A stretch of DNA of 64,000 nucleotides from Listeria weihenstephanensis (GTDB lineage Bacteria; Bacillota; Bacilli; Lactobacillales; Listeriaceae), in NCBI RefSeq assembly GCF_003534205.1, contig NZ_CP011102.1, positions 186,001-250,000 on the forward strand, written 5' to 3'. The notes under the pieces were generated by a model. It made no database searches. It worked only from the letters and a program-made list of their open reading frames with translations, and had not been told where the DNA came from. The position numbers and the translations under genes are program-made. Below are positions 1 to 8,609 of the stretch, in pieces. How positions within the stretch are numbered: position 1 is the stretch's first letter; each line of letters opens with the position of its first letter.

Positions 1-1
1 C

Positions 2-409
2 TTCACAGAAACACCGTCAGCACTCGGATTTAATACGACAGAAATTAAATCAAGTGAAACGACAATCGATCGCGAAAAAACAGATTGGAATGTTGGCGTG
101 ACAGATGCGAGAAATAACGGCGACCAATGGGCTGTAACAGCGACAGTGAACGGACCTTTTGAGAATATGACAGATCCGACAGCTAAAAAACTAACGAACG
201 CCTTCACTTTCACAAAAGGCACAACAGAAACGCGAATCATAGACAATCAAGCTTTTACCATCTATGAAGGCAAATCCGATACAGAAACGAATAAAAATAT
301 TCAATGGGAAAAAGATCAAGGTTTGCGCATGAAAGTCAACACAACCGGCGTCAAAGCAGATGAAGATTATCAAACAAGTATCACCTGGACATTGAACGAT
401 ACACCTTAA
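2..409 (+). CDS. WxL-domain surface protein, C-terminal part (5' end outside window)
   Basis: The reading frame is open to the first bases of the window, so only the C-terminal ~135 residues are present. They carry both signatures of the WxL cell-wall-binding domain: an upstream DWNVGVTDARNN segment and the closing ITWTLNDTP. WxL proteins are secreted and bind peptidoglycan non-covalently. The next gene is a second, complete WxL protein 132 bases downstream, so this is a WxL cluster. Signal peptide, full length and partner genes upstream cannot be seen. Confidence 0.85.
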   Translation, partial: FTETPSALGFNTTEIKSSETTIDREKTDWNVGVTDARNNGDQWAVTATVNGPFENMTDPTAKKLTNAFTFTKGTTETRIIDNQAFTIYEGKSDTETNKNIQWEKDQGLRMKVNTTGVKADEDYQTSITWTLNDTP

Positions 410-541
410 TAAAAATAACGATAAAGGATGTGATGCTAAGAGAATCGCAGGATATTTCTTAACATGGCAGAATACAAGTAAGACCAAGTGATCTCGGGGT
501 AGCTTCATCAAATCCTGGCACTTCAAAGGAGAACTTTTCAC

Positions 542-1282
542 ATGACAATCAAAAAATATGCAGTAATCGGTTTAGTAACAATCTCAGCAGTAGCAGCAAC
601 TTTCGGTATGGGTCACCAAGCATCCGCAGCAGAAGTTGGATCGTTAACAACAGACAGCAAAGTAAGCTTCACGAAACAAGCAGAAGAAACGATTATTCCT
701 CCAGTCAATCCACTTGATCCGGACCAACCACTTGATCCGGATGCAGGCGTAAACCCAGGAACAGGCGGCCCATTAAGCATTGGCTACGTATCCGAATTTG
801 ATTTTGGTACCCAAGAAATTTCTGGGGAAACGAAAACATACAATGCGAAACTAGACAAAGTTAAAGTTGGCGGTGAATATGTAGACGCACCAAACAACGT
901 GCAAGTAACCGATAACCGTGGGAATAACGCTGGTTGGAACTTAACAGTAGCGCAAAATGGCCAATTAAAAGACGGCTCAGCACGTGACCTTGAAGGCGCA
1001 GAAATCGCGATTACAAAAGGAACTGCGATAACAAAAACTGGCGCAGGCGTAACAGCACCAACTGTGAATCAACAAATCAAATTGAACCCGAATGGTACAG
1101 CATCAATGGTTATGAATGCAACAGCCAATCAAGGTATGGGTCAATGGGTAGACAAATTTGGAGCAGATAACACTGCAGCAGCAGATGCTGTAACACTAAC
1201 AGTTCCAGGTAAATCAGCGAAATATGCCGATTCTGATTATGCAACAACGTTAACATGGACACTTTCTGATACACCTCAATAA
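542..1282 (+). CDS. WxL-domain secreted cell-surface protein
   Basis: The protein has 246 residues. An N-terminal signal peptide (hydrophobic stretch, cleavage near HQASA-AEV at ~30) precedes a short Pro/Asp-rich linker (PLDPDQPLDPDAG, ~55-75) and a WxL domain filling the rest. The two WxL signatures are NAGWNLTV in the middle and LTWTLSDTP at the extreme C-terminus. The start follows a strong AAAGGAG ribosome site. The family binds the cell wall and usually acts with other WxL and DUF916 proteins. The neighbour upstream is another WxL protein. A terminator follows the stop. Confidence 0.9.
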   Translation: MTIKKYAVIGLVTISAVAATFGMGHQASAAEVGSLTTDSKVSFTKQAEETIIPPVNPLDPDQPLDPDAGVNPGTGGPLSIGYVSEFDFGTQEISGETKTYNAKLDKVKVGGEYVDAPNNVQVTDNRGNNAGWNLTVAQNGQLKDGSARDLEGAEIAITKGTAITKTGAGVTAPTVNQQIKLNPNGTASMVMNATANQGMGQWVDKFGADNTAAADAVTLTVPGKSAKYADSDYATTLTWTLSDTPQ

Positions 1283-1307
1283 TAATTTTTGAATAGAAAG
1301 ATGGATG

Positions 1308-1338
1308 CCTCGCTAGGAATGTTAGCGGGGTATTTTTT
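1308..1338 (+). terminator. Rho-independent terminator after the WxL gene
   Basis: A stem made by CCTCGCT and AGCGGGG around a short loop is followed by a T-rich tract. It ends the WxL transcription unit before the acyltransferase gene. Confidence 0.7.
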
Positions 1339-1421
1339 GTGTGAAAGAGCGAAAATAATTACAGAAGTTGGGTTTTCTCGTGGTATACTTGAATGAAGAG
1401 CATATGCAAAGGAGAGTCTTG

Positions 1422-2033
1422 ATGAAAAATGTAATTATAGTTGGAGACGGCGGGCATAGTAAAGTTATTAGAGAGTGTATAGAGCAACAAGGTGAGTACG
1501 CGATCATCGGTATTTTAGATAATAAATATACAAGTTATGAAGAAATGGATGGACGATTTATGGCTCCATTTGATGATTTTGAGAAGTTTCAAGAGGACGG
1601 AACGCTTTGGTTTATCGCTATTGGAGATAATAAAGTTCGTGCGGAGGTTGCCGCGAAAATGGGAAATGTCCCGTACGCAACGGTTATTCATCCAACAGCG
1701 ATTGTTTCGAAAACGGCTGTGATTGAGCCTGGGAGTGTGGTTATGCCTGTGACGGTTATTCAACCAGATTGTGTTATTGGCAAGCACGTGATTATTAATA
1801 CTGGGGCGATTATTGAGCATGATGTGATTATTTCGGAAGCGGCTCATGTTTCACCTAGAGCAACTGTAACTGGTGGTGTGAGGATTGGTCGTGGGGCTCA
1901 TGTTGGGGCTGCTGCGGTTGTAAATCCAGGGGTTGTGCTGGGTGAGTTTTCTGTTATTGGAGCGGGCGCTGTCGTGACAAGGGATACGGATGAGTTTGGG
2001 ACTTATGTTGGGGTGCCGGCGAGGAAGTTGTAA
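1422..2033 (+). CDS. NeuD-family sugar O-acyltransferase (left-handed beta-helix)
   Basis: The protein has 203 residues. The N-terminus MKNVIIVGDGGHSKVI is the PglD/NeuD nucleotide-like fold with its GDGGHSKV turn. From ~85 onward there are hexapeptide repeats (for example VIHPTAIVSKTAVIEPGSVV) and it closes with VGVPARKL, typical of left-handed beta-helix acetyltransferases. I chose the ATG at 1422 because AAAGGAG precedes it. An in-frame start at 1368 has no ribosome site. Such enzymes acetylate nucleotide-activated amino sugars for surface glycans. The substrate is unknown. The gene stands alone between a terminator and a repeat array. Confidence 0.8.
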   Translation: MKNVIIVGDGGHSKVIRECIEQQGEYAIIGILDNKYTSYEEMDGRFMAPFDDFEKFQEDGTLWFIAIGDNKVRAEVAAKMGNVPYATVIHPTAIVSKTAVIEPGSVVMPVTVIQPDCVIGKHVIINTGAIIEHDVIISEAAHVSPRATVTGGVRIGRGAHVGAAAVVNPGVVLGEFSVIGAGAVVTRDTDEFGTYVGVPARKL

Positions 2034-2049
2034 GAAGGAGTTTGGAGTT

Positions 2050-2690
2050 TTATTCGTTTCTAGCTTCAACGGCCAGCTACTCGAAAACTTCACGCCCGCA
2101 TAAAAAGCAAGGGCGGCTTTTTAATGCGGCCGCTCCAGTTTTTTTCGGAGCTAACGGGCCGTTTCAGCTTTTCGCTAGATCCAGCTTCGGAAGCCAGCCC
2201 CTCGAAATTTTCGTGGCCTCCATAAAAGTCAAAGAGGGCTTTTACTGCGCCCCTTAACAATTTTTTTCGGGCCTAACAGCGGATTAAGAATAATTTGGCG
2301 ATAGTTCAACGCGTGACAATCATATTCTATGGGAATGCTCTGGGATTTGACGTATCATCGCTTCCCGATCTAGCTTCACGGGCTAGCTCCTCGAAAACTT
2401 TAAGCCCTCCATAAAAAGCAAGAACGGCTTTTTACTGCGGCCGCTCCAGTTTTTTCGGAGCTGGGAGAGATAGTGGTTGAGAATAGTATGGAAGTAGCTC
2501 AAAGTATGGCAATCGTGTATGCGGGAACGCTCCGGTACTCGACGTATCATCGTTTTCAGATCCAGCTTCAAGAGCCAGTCCCTCGAAAATTTCGTGGCCT
2601 CCATAAAAGTCAAAGGAGGACTTTTACTGCGCCCCCTAACAATTTTTTTCGGGCCTAAACGGGCTCTTTCAGCTTTTCAACCTTGACTTC
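2050..2690 (+). repeat. Four-copy intergenic repeat array
   Basis: Four related units start near 2050, 2174, 2358 and 2548. Each runs CTAGCTTC or CCAGCTTC, then GCCAGC/GCTAGC, CTCGAAAA, CCATAAAA, a GGCTTTTTAC-like segment and a T-tract followed by CGG. Units 1 and 3 share GCGGCCGCTCCAGTTTTT. Units 2 and 4 share GCGCCCC, TAACAATTTTTTTCGGGCC. The arrangement is therefore A-B-A-B. Units 3 and 4 are each preceded by a second conserved segment ending GACGTATCATCG. Short open frames inside the array are artefacts. Function is unknown. Confidence 0.8.
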
Positions 2691-2711
2691 TATGTAAGCG
2701 TTCTATATACT
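2683..2711 (+). promoter_or_regulatory. Promoter of the ygc-like operon with overlapping cre site
   Basis: TTGACT at 2683 and TATACT at 2706 are 17 bases apart. In the spacer, TGTAAGCGTTCTAT (2693-2706) matches the CcpA cre consensus at 12 of 14 positions. CcpA binding there would block the promoter, consistent with glucose repression of a catabolic operon. Confidence 0.75.
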
Positions 2712-2739
2712 GTAGTTAGTTGCTAGAGAATTGAGATAA

Positions 2740-2773
2740 GCGACTCCTAATTTGTAGGAGTGCGCTTTTTTTT
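2740..2773 (+). terminator. Leader terminator, likely target of the operon's antiterminator
   Basis: The stem ACTCCTA / TAGGAGT, extended by GCG / GCGC, is followed by eight T. It lies only ~25 bases after the expected transcription start and before the first gene. An intrinsic terminator in the leader, together with a GlpP-type antiterminator as the second gene, suggests control by antitermination. That link is inference. Confidence 0.75.
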
Positions 2774-2839
2774 GTGCTCTAAATACAGAAAAATTTACCA
2801 ATTTATAAAATTTTACAGATTGAAAGGGGTAATCTAGAG

Positions 2840-4288
2840 ATGGTTTTATCATGTGAGGAAGTTAGGGAAGCAATGGCGAAATTGGTCGGGGCGGAGAATT
2901 TGGTGACGGAGGAAGAGGAGTTAAAACATAGTAGTATTGACCGTTATCGGAAGTATGAGGATATTTCGGGGGTGTTTACGCAACCGATTCCAGCGGCAAT
3001 TGTGAAGGCGCGAAGTACGGATGATATCGCGAATGTGTTGAAGTTTTGTAATGAAAATGGGGTTAACTGTATTCCGAGGACGGGAAATTCGGCGCTTGAG
3101 AGTATGCTCGAATCTGTGAAGCCGAATCATATTGTGCTGGATGGCTCGGGGCTTGATCGGGTGATTGAGATTGATGAATATAATATGCAAGTGACGTGTG
3201 AGGCTGGTGTGGTACTTGAAGATATTGAGAATCAGCTGCGTGCGAAGGGTTTGACGACGGGGCATTCGCCGCAATCAAAACCGCTTGCTCAGATGGGTGG
3301 GCTGGTTGCAACGCGCAGTACGGGGCAATTCTCCACATTGTATGGTGGGATTGAGGATATGATCGTTGGGCTTGAGGCGGTTTTTCCAAATGGTGAAGTG
3401 ACTCGGATTAAAAATGTACCGAGACGTGCGGCGGGGCCTGATATTCGTCATGTTGTCGTTGGAAATGAAGGCGCGCTTTGTTATATCACGGAAGTTACGG
3501 TGAAAATATTCAAGTTTATGCCGGAGAATCATCGTTTCTATGGTTATACATTGGATGATATGAAAGTCGGATTTGAAATTTTGCGAGAGGTGATGGTTGC
3601 AGGGTATAAACCTTCGATCGCAAGACTTTATGATGTGGCAGACGCGGCGGGACATTTTTCGAATTTCCAAACGGATAAATGTGTGTTGATTTTTATGGCG
3701 GAAGGGCCTGTGGGGATTACGGCGGCAACGGGTGCTGGGATTGAGGAGATTGTTGCAAAATATAAACAATGTGAACAGGTGGAAAGCCAACTTATTTCGG
3801 ATTGGTTTGATAACTTGAATTGGTTCCCAGAGCAGGTCGCGGAGGAGCGTGAGGAGATTGTTGCTACGAAAAATATGGGCTTCACGACAGAAATTGCTGC
3901 GAATTGGGGTCAAATTAATGCGATCTATGAAGCGGCTTGCAAGCGTGTGAAGGTTGAAGTTCCTGATATTACATGGGTTGGCGGGCATTCTTCGCATAGT
4001 TATATGAACGGGACGAATCTGTATTTCGTGTATTATTACAATTTGAAATGTGAGCCTACGGAGGAGATTCATAAATACCACAACCCGATTAACAAAATTA
4101 TCGTCGAGGAGTCGCTAAAACGTGGTGGTACGATGGTGCATCATCATGGTGTAGGTAAGGCTCGTGCGCCGTGGATTAAAGATGAATACGGTTCTTCGTT
4201 CTATATTTTGAAGACGTTGAAGCAGGCATTTGATCCGAATAACGTGATGAACGCGGGCAATATTATTCCGCTTGAATTTTTGGATTAA
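2840..4288 (+). CDS. FAD-linked oxidoreductase (YgcU/GlcD type)
   Basis: The protein has 482 residues, the usual length for FAD-linked oxidases of the PCMH superfamily. The FAD-binding half contains AIVKARSTDDIANVL (~53) and the RTGNSALES turn (~79). The C-terminal half carries HHHGVGKARAPW (~434) and a DPNNVMNAGN ending, typical of the GlcD/D-lactate/alkyl-DHAP synthase group. It would oxidise a hydroxy acid or sugar-derived alcohol. The substrate is unknown. It is first in a five-gene operon whose content equals E. coli ygcU, ygcP, ygcS, ygcW and ygcE. GAAAGGGG precedes the start. Confidence 0.8.
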   Translation: MVLSCEEVREAMAKLVGAENLVTEEEELKHSSIDRYRKYEDISGVFTQPIPAAIVKARSTDDIANVLKFCNENGVNCIPRTGNSALESMLESVKPNHIVLDGSGLDRVIEIDEYNMQVTCEAGVVLEDIENQLRAKGLTTGHSPQSKPLAQMGGLVATRSTGQFSTLYGGIEDMIVGLEAVFPNGEVTRIKNVPRRAAGPDIRHVVVGNEGALCYITEVTVKIFKFMPENHRFYGYTLDDMKVGFEILREVMVAGYKPSIARLYDVADAAGHFSNFQTDKCVLIFMAEGPVGITAATGAGIEEIVAKYKQCEQVESQLISDWFDNLNWFPEQVAEEREEIVATKNMGFTTEIAANWGQINAIYEAACKRVKVEVPDITWVGGHSSHSYMNGTNLYFVYYYNLKCEPTEEIHKYHNPINKIIVEESLKRGGTMVHHHGVGKARAPWIKDEYGSSFYILKTLKQAFDPNNVMNAGNIIPLEFLD

Positions 4289-4363
4289 GCTAGTGTAAGA
4301 TGATGTTTCGGTCTCTCTACGAAGTGGTGGGACTGGGACATTAGTGAAAGTAGGGGATTTTAG

Positions 4364-4933
4364 ATGAGAGAGAATATGTTAGATTTGCTAGCGGATAATC
4401 CGATTATTGCTGCAATTAAAGATGATGCTGGGCTTGAAAAAGTGGTGCAATCAAACTGTCATCTCGTATTTATTTTGTATGGGAATATTTGTAGTATCGG
4501 TCAAATTGTAGCGGAAATAAAGGCGGCTGGGAAGATAGCTTTTGTGGATATTGATTTAGTTGAAGGAACGTCAAATCGTGAAATTGTTGTTGATTTCATG
4601 CGGAAAAATACGGAGGCTGACGGGATTATTAGTTCGAAGCCAGCGATTGTGCGGGCAGCTAAAATGAAAGGATTTTACACGATTCACCGCTTTTTCTTGA
4701 TTGATTCGATGTCGTATCATAATTTGCCGAAACAGGTGGCGGCTTCAAAAACGGATTGTGTGGAAATTTTGCCAGGATGTATGCCAAAGGTGCTTGGTTG
4801 GGTGCAGGATGCGATTAGTCAGCCGGTGATTGCGAGTGGGCTGGTTTGTGATAAGGAAGATGTGTTGACGGCGTTACGCGCTGGGGCCGTTGCGATTTCT
4901 TCGACGAGTCCGGAAGTATGGGATGATATCTGA
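4364..4933 (+). CDS. GlpP-family antiterminator (YgcP-like)
   Basis: The protein has 189 residues and covers the whole glycerol-3-phosphate-responsive antiterminator family. Motifs include LVFILYGNICSIGQIV near the start, ISSKPAIVRAAKMKG (~90) and EILPGCMPKVLG (~134), in a TIM-barrel-like fold. GlpP binds leader RNA of glycerol genes and prevents termination when its ligand is present. This copy is not beside glpF/K/D but inside a different catabolic operon. It probably senses that pathway's phosphorylated intermediate and acts on the leader hairpin at 2740-2773. Family assignment is secure; the target is inferred. Confidence 0.85.
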   Translation: MRENMLDLLADNPIIAAIKDDAGLEKVVQSNCHLVFILYGNICSIGQIVAEIKAAGKIAFVDIDLVEGTSNREIVVDFMRKNTEADGIISSKPAIVRAAKMKGFYTIHRFFLIDSMSYHNLPKQVAASKTDCVEILPGCMPKVLGWVQDAISQPVIASGLVCDKEDVLTALRAGAVAISSTSPEVWDDI

Positions 4934-4978
4934 TTTTTAAAAAGAAGTAGATCGGAAAATGGTGTTTTATCCAAATAA

Positions 4979-4992
4979 TGTAAGCGTTTTCG
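4979..4992 (+). promoter_or_regulatory. cre-like site upstream of the MFS gene
   Basis: TGTAAGCGTTTTCG matches the cre consensus at 13 of 14 positions. It lies between the antiterminator gene and the transporter start. It could act as an internal CcpA roadblock or regulate a second promoter. Confidence 0.6.
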
Positions 4993-5012
4993 ATCGACTA
5001 AGGGGGCAAACT

Positions 5013-6296
5013 ATGAAGAAGGCAAAATATAGTCGTTGGTTTATTATCGCAATCATTGGTATGACGGGTGGCATGAGCTTCGAGTTACCATATTTAAAAT
5101 ATAATTATCAAGTGCCGATGGAGTCTTTAATGGGGCTGAGCGCAACGCAGGTAGGTTTTATTATGAGTATTTATGGTACGGCGGCGATGATACTCTATGC
5201 ACCGAGTGGGGTGATCGCGGACAAATTTTCACATAAGAAATTGATTACGTTTTCGATGCTGATTACTGGTGGACTAGCGTTTGTGATGGCGCTCTATCCG
5301 CCATATTGGATGTTGCTTGTGATTCAGGTGTTACTGGCGATCACGACGGTATTATTTATGTGGTCGGCGACGGTGAAGGCGGTTGCGATTCTAGGAACAG
5401 CGGAGGAGCAAGGAAGTTTACTCGGATTTGCGGAAGGGATGCGTGGATTTGGTGCGCTTGTGACGGCATTTTTGACGTTGTGGATGTTCCAGCTTTTCGG
5501 CGCTGACTCGAATCCGAATAGTTTGAAGGCCGTGATGGTCACGTACGGAATTTTCTATATTGTATTTGGGGTTTTGTGCTGGTTTGTGGTGCCTGAGGAG
5601 TCGAAAAAAATGCGAGCCGCGATTCCAAAATCAGAAAAAACGACAGCAAGGGATATTCTACTTGTTTTGAGAAAACGGACGACGTGGTATTGTAGCTTGA
5701 TTATCATGGGTGTGTATACGATTTTTGCGGTGCTTAGTTATACGACCAGTTATTTGATTGATATTTTTGCGATGCCAGTTGTGATGGCAACGTTTATCGG
5801 GATGATTCGGAATCAGGTTTTCCGAACGATCGCGGGGCCAGTTGGTGCACTAGTTTCGGCAAAAACGCGGTTGAAATCGCCGACGAAGATTATCTTTATT
5901 GGCAGTATCGTGACGTTTATTGGGCTGATTTGTATTATTGTGATTCCAGCGAGTGCGAGCATTATTTTTGTGATGATTGGACTAGTATTATTGCTGGCAT
6001 TCTTCAACTATGTATCGCGCGGGATGTATTTTGCGACGATTGGTGAGGCTGGGACGCCGAGCGCGACGATGGGAACGACGATTGGTGTGGCGTCTTTAAT
6101 TGGCTTTTTGCCGGATGTGTTTATTTACCCACTGATTGGGCATTGGCAGGACACGCTCGTGGCGACGCATGCGTATCGGAATATGTGGATTCTTGGGCTT
6201 GTTGCAACGGGAATGGCATTGCTATTTTGTGCGTTACTAATGCGTGATATTAAACAGCGAAAACAAGCTGTGATGGCTTCAATAGAGACAATTTGA
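5013..6296 (+). CDS. MFS transporter (YgcS-like)
   Basis: The protein has 427 residues with about 12 hydrophobic segments. The cytoplasmic loop DKFSHKKLITFS after helix 2 is the MFS A-motif position. A long central basic loop (PEESKKMRAAIPKSEK) separates the two halves. I chose the ATG at 5013 because AGGGGG lies eight bases upstream. A longer frame from 4959 would translate through a cre site and lacks a ribosome site. In context it imports the operon's substrate, probably by proton symport. Confidence 0.8.
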   Translation: MKKAKYSRWFIIAIIGMTGGMSFELPYLKYNYQVPMESLMGLSATQVGFIMSIYGTAAMILYAPSGVIADKFSHKKLITFSMLITGGLAFVMALYPPYWMLLVIQVLLAITTVLFMWSATVKAVAILGTAEEQGSLLGFAEGMRGFGALVTAFLTLWMFQLFGADSNPNSLKAVMVTYGIFYIVFGVLCWFVVPEESKKMRAAIPKSEKTTARDILLVLRKRTTWYCSLIIMGVYTIFAVLSYTTSYLIDIFAMPVVMATFIGMIRNQVFRTIAGPVGALVSAKTRLKSPTKIIFIGSIVTFIGLICIIVIPASASIIFVMIGLVLLLAFFNYVSRGMYFATIGEAGTPSATMGTTIGVASLIGFLPDVFIYPLIGHWQDTLVATHAYRNMWILGLVATGMALLFCALLMRDIKQRKQAVMASIETI

Positions 6297-6310
6297 GGGA
6301 GGAAAATAAG

Positions 6311-7087
6311 ATGAATATACAAGATTTTGAAATGGATTTCTTTTCGTTAAAAGGTAAAAATGCGATTGTGACTGGTGGGAATTCGGGGCTTGGACAGGCT
6401 TTTGCGTTGGCGCTTGCGAAGGCTGGAGCGAATCTTTTTATTCCGAGTATTGTTGCGGATGATGGTACGACGGAGCGGTTGATTAATGAGGCTGGCGGGA
6501 AAATGGTGTTTATGCAAGCGGATATTACGAAGGAGGGCGTGCCGAAGCAGGTCATTGACGGGTGTGTGGAGGCGCTTGGTTCGGTGGATATTTTGGTGAA
6601 TTCGGCTGGGATTTGTAAGCTTGCGGAGGTGCAGGATTTCGGGCGGGAGCAGTGGGATCCGATGATTCAGCTGAATTTGACGGCGGCTTTTGAACTTAGT
6701 TATGAGGCTTCGAAACGGATGATTCCGCAACGGAGCGGGAAAATTATTAATATTTGTTCGCTGTTTTCGTTTCTTGGTGGGCAGTGGTCACCGGCGTATG
6801 CGGCGACGAAGCACGGGATTGCGGGCTTGACGAAGGCGTATTGTGATGAGTTGGCGCAGTATAATATTCAGGTGAACGGGATCGCGCCGGGGTATTACGC
6901 GACGGAAATCACAACGGCGACAAGGAGCAATCCGGAAACGAATCAGCGGGTATTGGATCATATTCCGGCGAACCGTTGGGGCGAGACGCAGGATTTGATG
7001 GGAACGACGGTGTTCCTTGCGAGCCGTGCTTCGGATTATGTGAATGGACATTTACTCGTTGTGGACGGTGGTTATTTGGTACGCTAA
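6311..7087 (+). CDS. SDR-family dehydrogenase (YgcW/gluconate 5-dehydrogenase type)
   Basis: The protein has 258 residues, a classical short-chain dehydrogenase. It has the TGGNSGLGQ nucleotide-binding turn at ~20, NSAG at ~96, catalytic Ser in ICSLFSF (~140) and YAATK with the catalytic Tyr/Lys at ~163. The closest familiar enzymes are 2-deoxy-D-gluconate 3-dehydrogenase and gluconate 5-dehydrogenase. The ATG at 6311 follows GGAGG at the right distance. Fourth gene of the operon. The substrate is unknown, but an NAD(P)-linked step on a sugar acid or polyol fits. Confidence 0.85.
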   Translation: MNIQDFEMDFFSLKGKNAIVTGGNSGLGQAFALALAKAGANLFIPSIVADDGTTERLINEAGGKMVFMQADITKEGVPKQVIDGCVEALGSVDILVNSAGICKLAEVQDFGREQWDPMIQLNLTAAFELSYEASKRMIPQRSGKIINICSLFSFLGGQWSPAYAATKHGIAGLTKAYCDELAQYNIQVNGIAPGYYATEITTATRSNPETNQRVLDHIPANRWGETQDLMGTTVFLASRASDYVNGHLLVVDGGYLVR

Positions 7088-7115
7088 GGCGAATTTGACG
7101 GAAAAGAAGGTTTCG

Positions 7116-8555
7116 ATGCAGATGACGAAGAAATATATTATTGGGATTGATGGGGGTTCGCAGAGCTCGAAGGTCGTTATTTTTGATTTGGAGGGTACGA
7201 TTGTAAGTGAGGGAAAGTGTGACTTACAGCCGATGCATTTGGCGGAGAACGGCGTGGTGGAGCATCCAGACGATGACTTGTGGGATTCTCTTATTGTGGC
7301 AAGCAAGGCCGCGATGGATAATTTCCCGGGAAATAAAGCGGATATTATTGGACTTGGACTGTGTACGATTCGGTTTTGTCGGGCGTTGTTGAAAAAGGAT
7401 GGGAGTTTGGCGTCGCCTGTGATGAGCTGGATGGATGCGCGGGTTTCGAAGCCTTACGTGCATGAAGACGCGGATGTGGCGTATGTGACGACGACTTCTG
7501 GGTACGTGACGCAGCGTTTGACGGGGGAGTTTGTGGATACGGCGGCGAATTATCAGGGACAGTGGCCGATTGATACGGATACTTGGGCTTGGAGTGAGGA
7601 TGAGACGGTGATTCAGCAGTTTGGGATTCCTCGCGAGATGTTATTCGAGTTGCAGATGCCGGGCTCGATTTTAGGACAAGTTACGAAGGAGGCGGCGCAC
7701 GCGATGGGGATTCCTGAGGGGATTCCGGTTGTTGCGACGGCGAACGATAAAGCGGTGGAGGCACTTGGAGCGGGATTGTTGGCTGAGAATACGGCGCTGA
7801 TTTCGCTTGGAACGTATATTGCGGCGATGATTCCGGGGCATGATAATCCGAAAGGCACGACGGCGTTTTGGACGAATTTTGCGTCCACGCCGCATCAATA
7901 TCTTTATGAAAGTAACGGGATTAGGCGCGGGATGTGGACGGTGAGCTGGTTTAAGGAACTTTTAGGTGATGATATTATGTTAAAAGCGCATCAAGATGGA
8001 CATTCTGTGGAAGAGTATTTGAATCGGGAAGCGCAGCAAGTTCCTGCGGGGTCTGATGGTTTGATGACAGTACTCGATTGGCTAGCACCCGATGATGCAC
8101 CGTACCGAAAAGGCATGATGATTGGCTTTGACGCAAGGCATACGCGTGCTCACATGTATCGTTCCATTTTAGAAGCAATCGCCCTAACCATGAAAAATCG
8201 CGTGGAAGAGATGTCCGCCGAGTTAGGAATCACCCTTGATAAAATTATCATATCTGGTGGTGGCTCAAATAGCGCGTTATTAATGCAAATTTTCGCTGAT
8301 GTATTTGGTATTCCAGCAATGCGAAATGAGGTCAACGGTTCTGCCAGCATTGGTGCAGCAATTTGCGTTGCCGTAGCGCTCGGCGTTTATCCAAGTTATG
8401 AGGTAGCAGTGAAAAAAATGGCACGAATACGCGATCAATTTGAAGTTCAGGAAGGAAATCGGGTATTATATAGAAGAATAAATCAAGAAGTGTATAGGGA
8501 TATCACTAAAAGTACGGATAGTATCTTAAAAAAAGCAGCGACAATTTTCTTATAA
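7116..8555 (+). CDS. FGGY-family carbohydrate kinase (YgcE-like)
   Basis: The protein has 479 residues. The N-terminal phosphate loop is GIDGGSQSSKVV (8-19). SWMDAR (~110) follows, and the second ATPase domain has SLGTYIAAM and SGGGSNSALLMQIFADV (~380). FGGY kinases phosphorylate sugars, polyols or glycerol, and this one matches the YgcE subgroup in context and layout. The ATG at 7116 is preceded by GAAAAGAAGG. The coding strand changes from G/T-rich to A/C-rich usage near 8060, which may be a recombination join. Last gene of the operon. Confidence 0.82.
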   Translation: MQMTKKYIIGIDGGSQSSKVVIFDLEGTIVSEGKCDLQPMHLAENGVVEHPDDDLWDSLIVASKAAMDNFPGNKADIIGLGLCTIRFCRALLKKDGSLASPVMSWMDARVSKPYVHEDADVAYVTTTSGYVTQRLTGEFVDTAANYQGQWPIDTDTWAWSEDETVIQQFGIPREMLFELQMPGSILGQVTKEAAHAMGIPEGIPVVATANDKAVEALGAGLLAENTALISLGTYIAAMIPGHDNPKGTTAFWTNFASTPHQYLYESNGIRRGMWTVSWFKELLGDDIMLKAHQDGHSVEEYLNREAQQVPAGSDGLMTVLDWLAPDDAPYRKGMMIGFDARHTRAHMYRSILEAIALTMKNRVEEMSAELGITLDKIIISGGGSNSALLMQIFADVFGIPAMRNEVNGSASIGAAICVAVALGVYPSYEVAVKKMARIRDQFEVQEGNRVLYRRINQEVYRDITKSTDSILKKAATIFL

Positions 8556-8557
8556 AA

Positions 8558-8598
8558 AAAACGACACAAAATCTAAATCGGATTTTGTGTCGTTTTTT
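8558..8598. terminator. Bidirectional terminator between kinase and Mga-like genes
   Basis: A long stem ACGACACAAAATC / GATTTTGTGTCGT, with an A-run on the left and a T-run on the right, lies between two converging genes and can serve both. Confidence 0.9.
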
Positions 8599-8609
8599 GG
8601 TTCACTGAT

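Noticed and set aside
2042..2658. Short open frames in the intergenic repeat array
   Set aside because: They follow the repeat units rather than codon structure and begin without ribosome sites.
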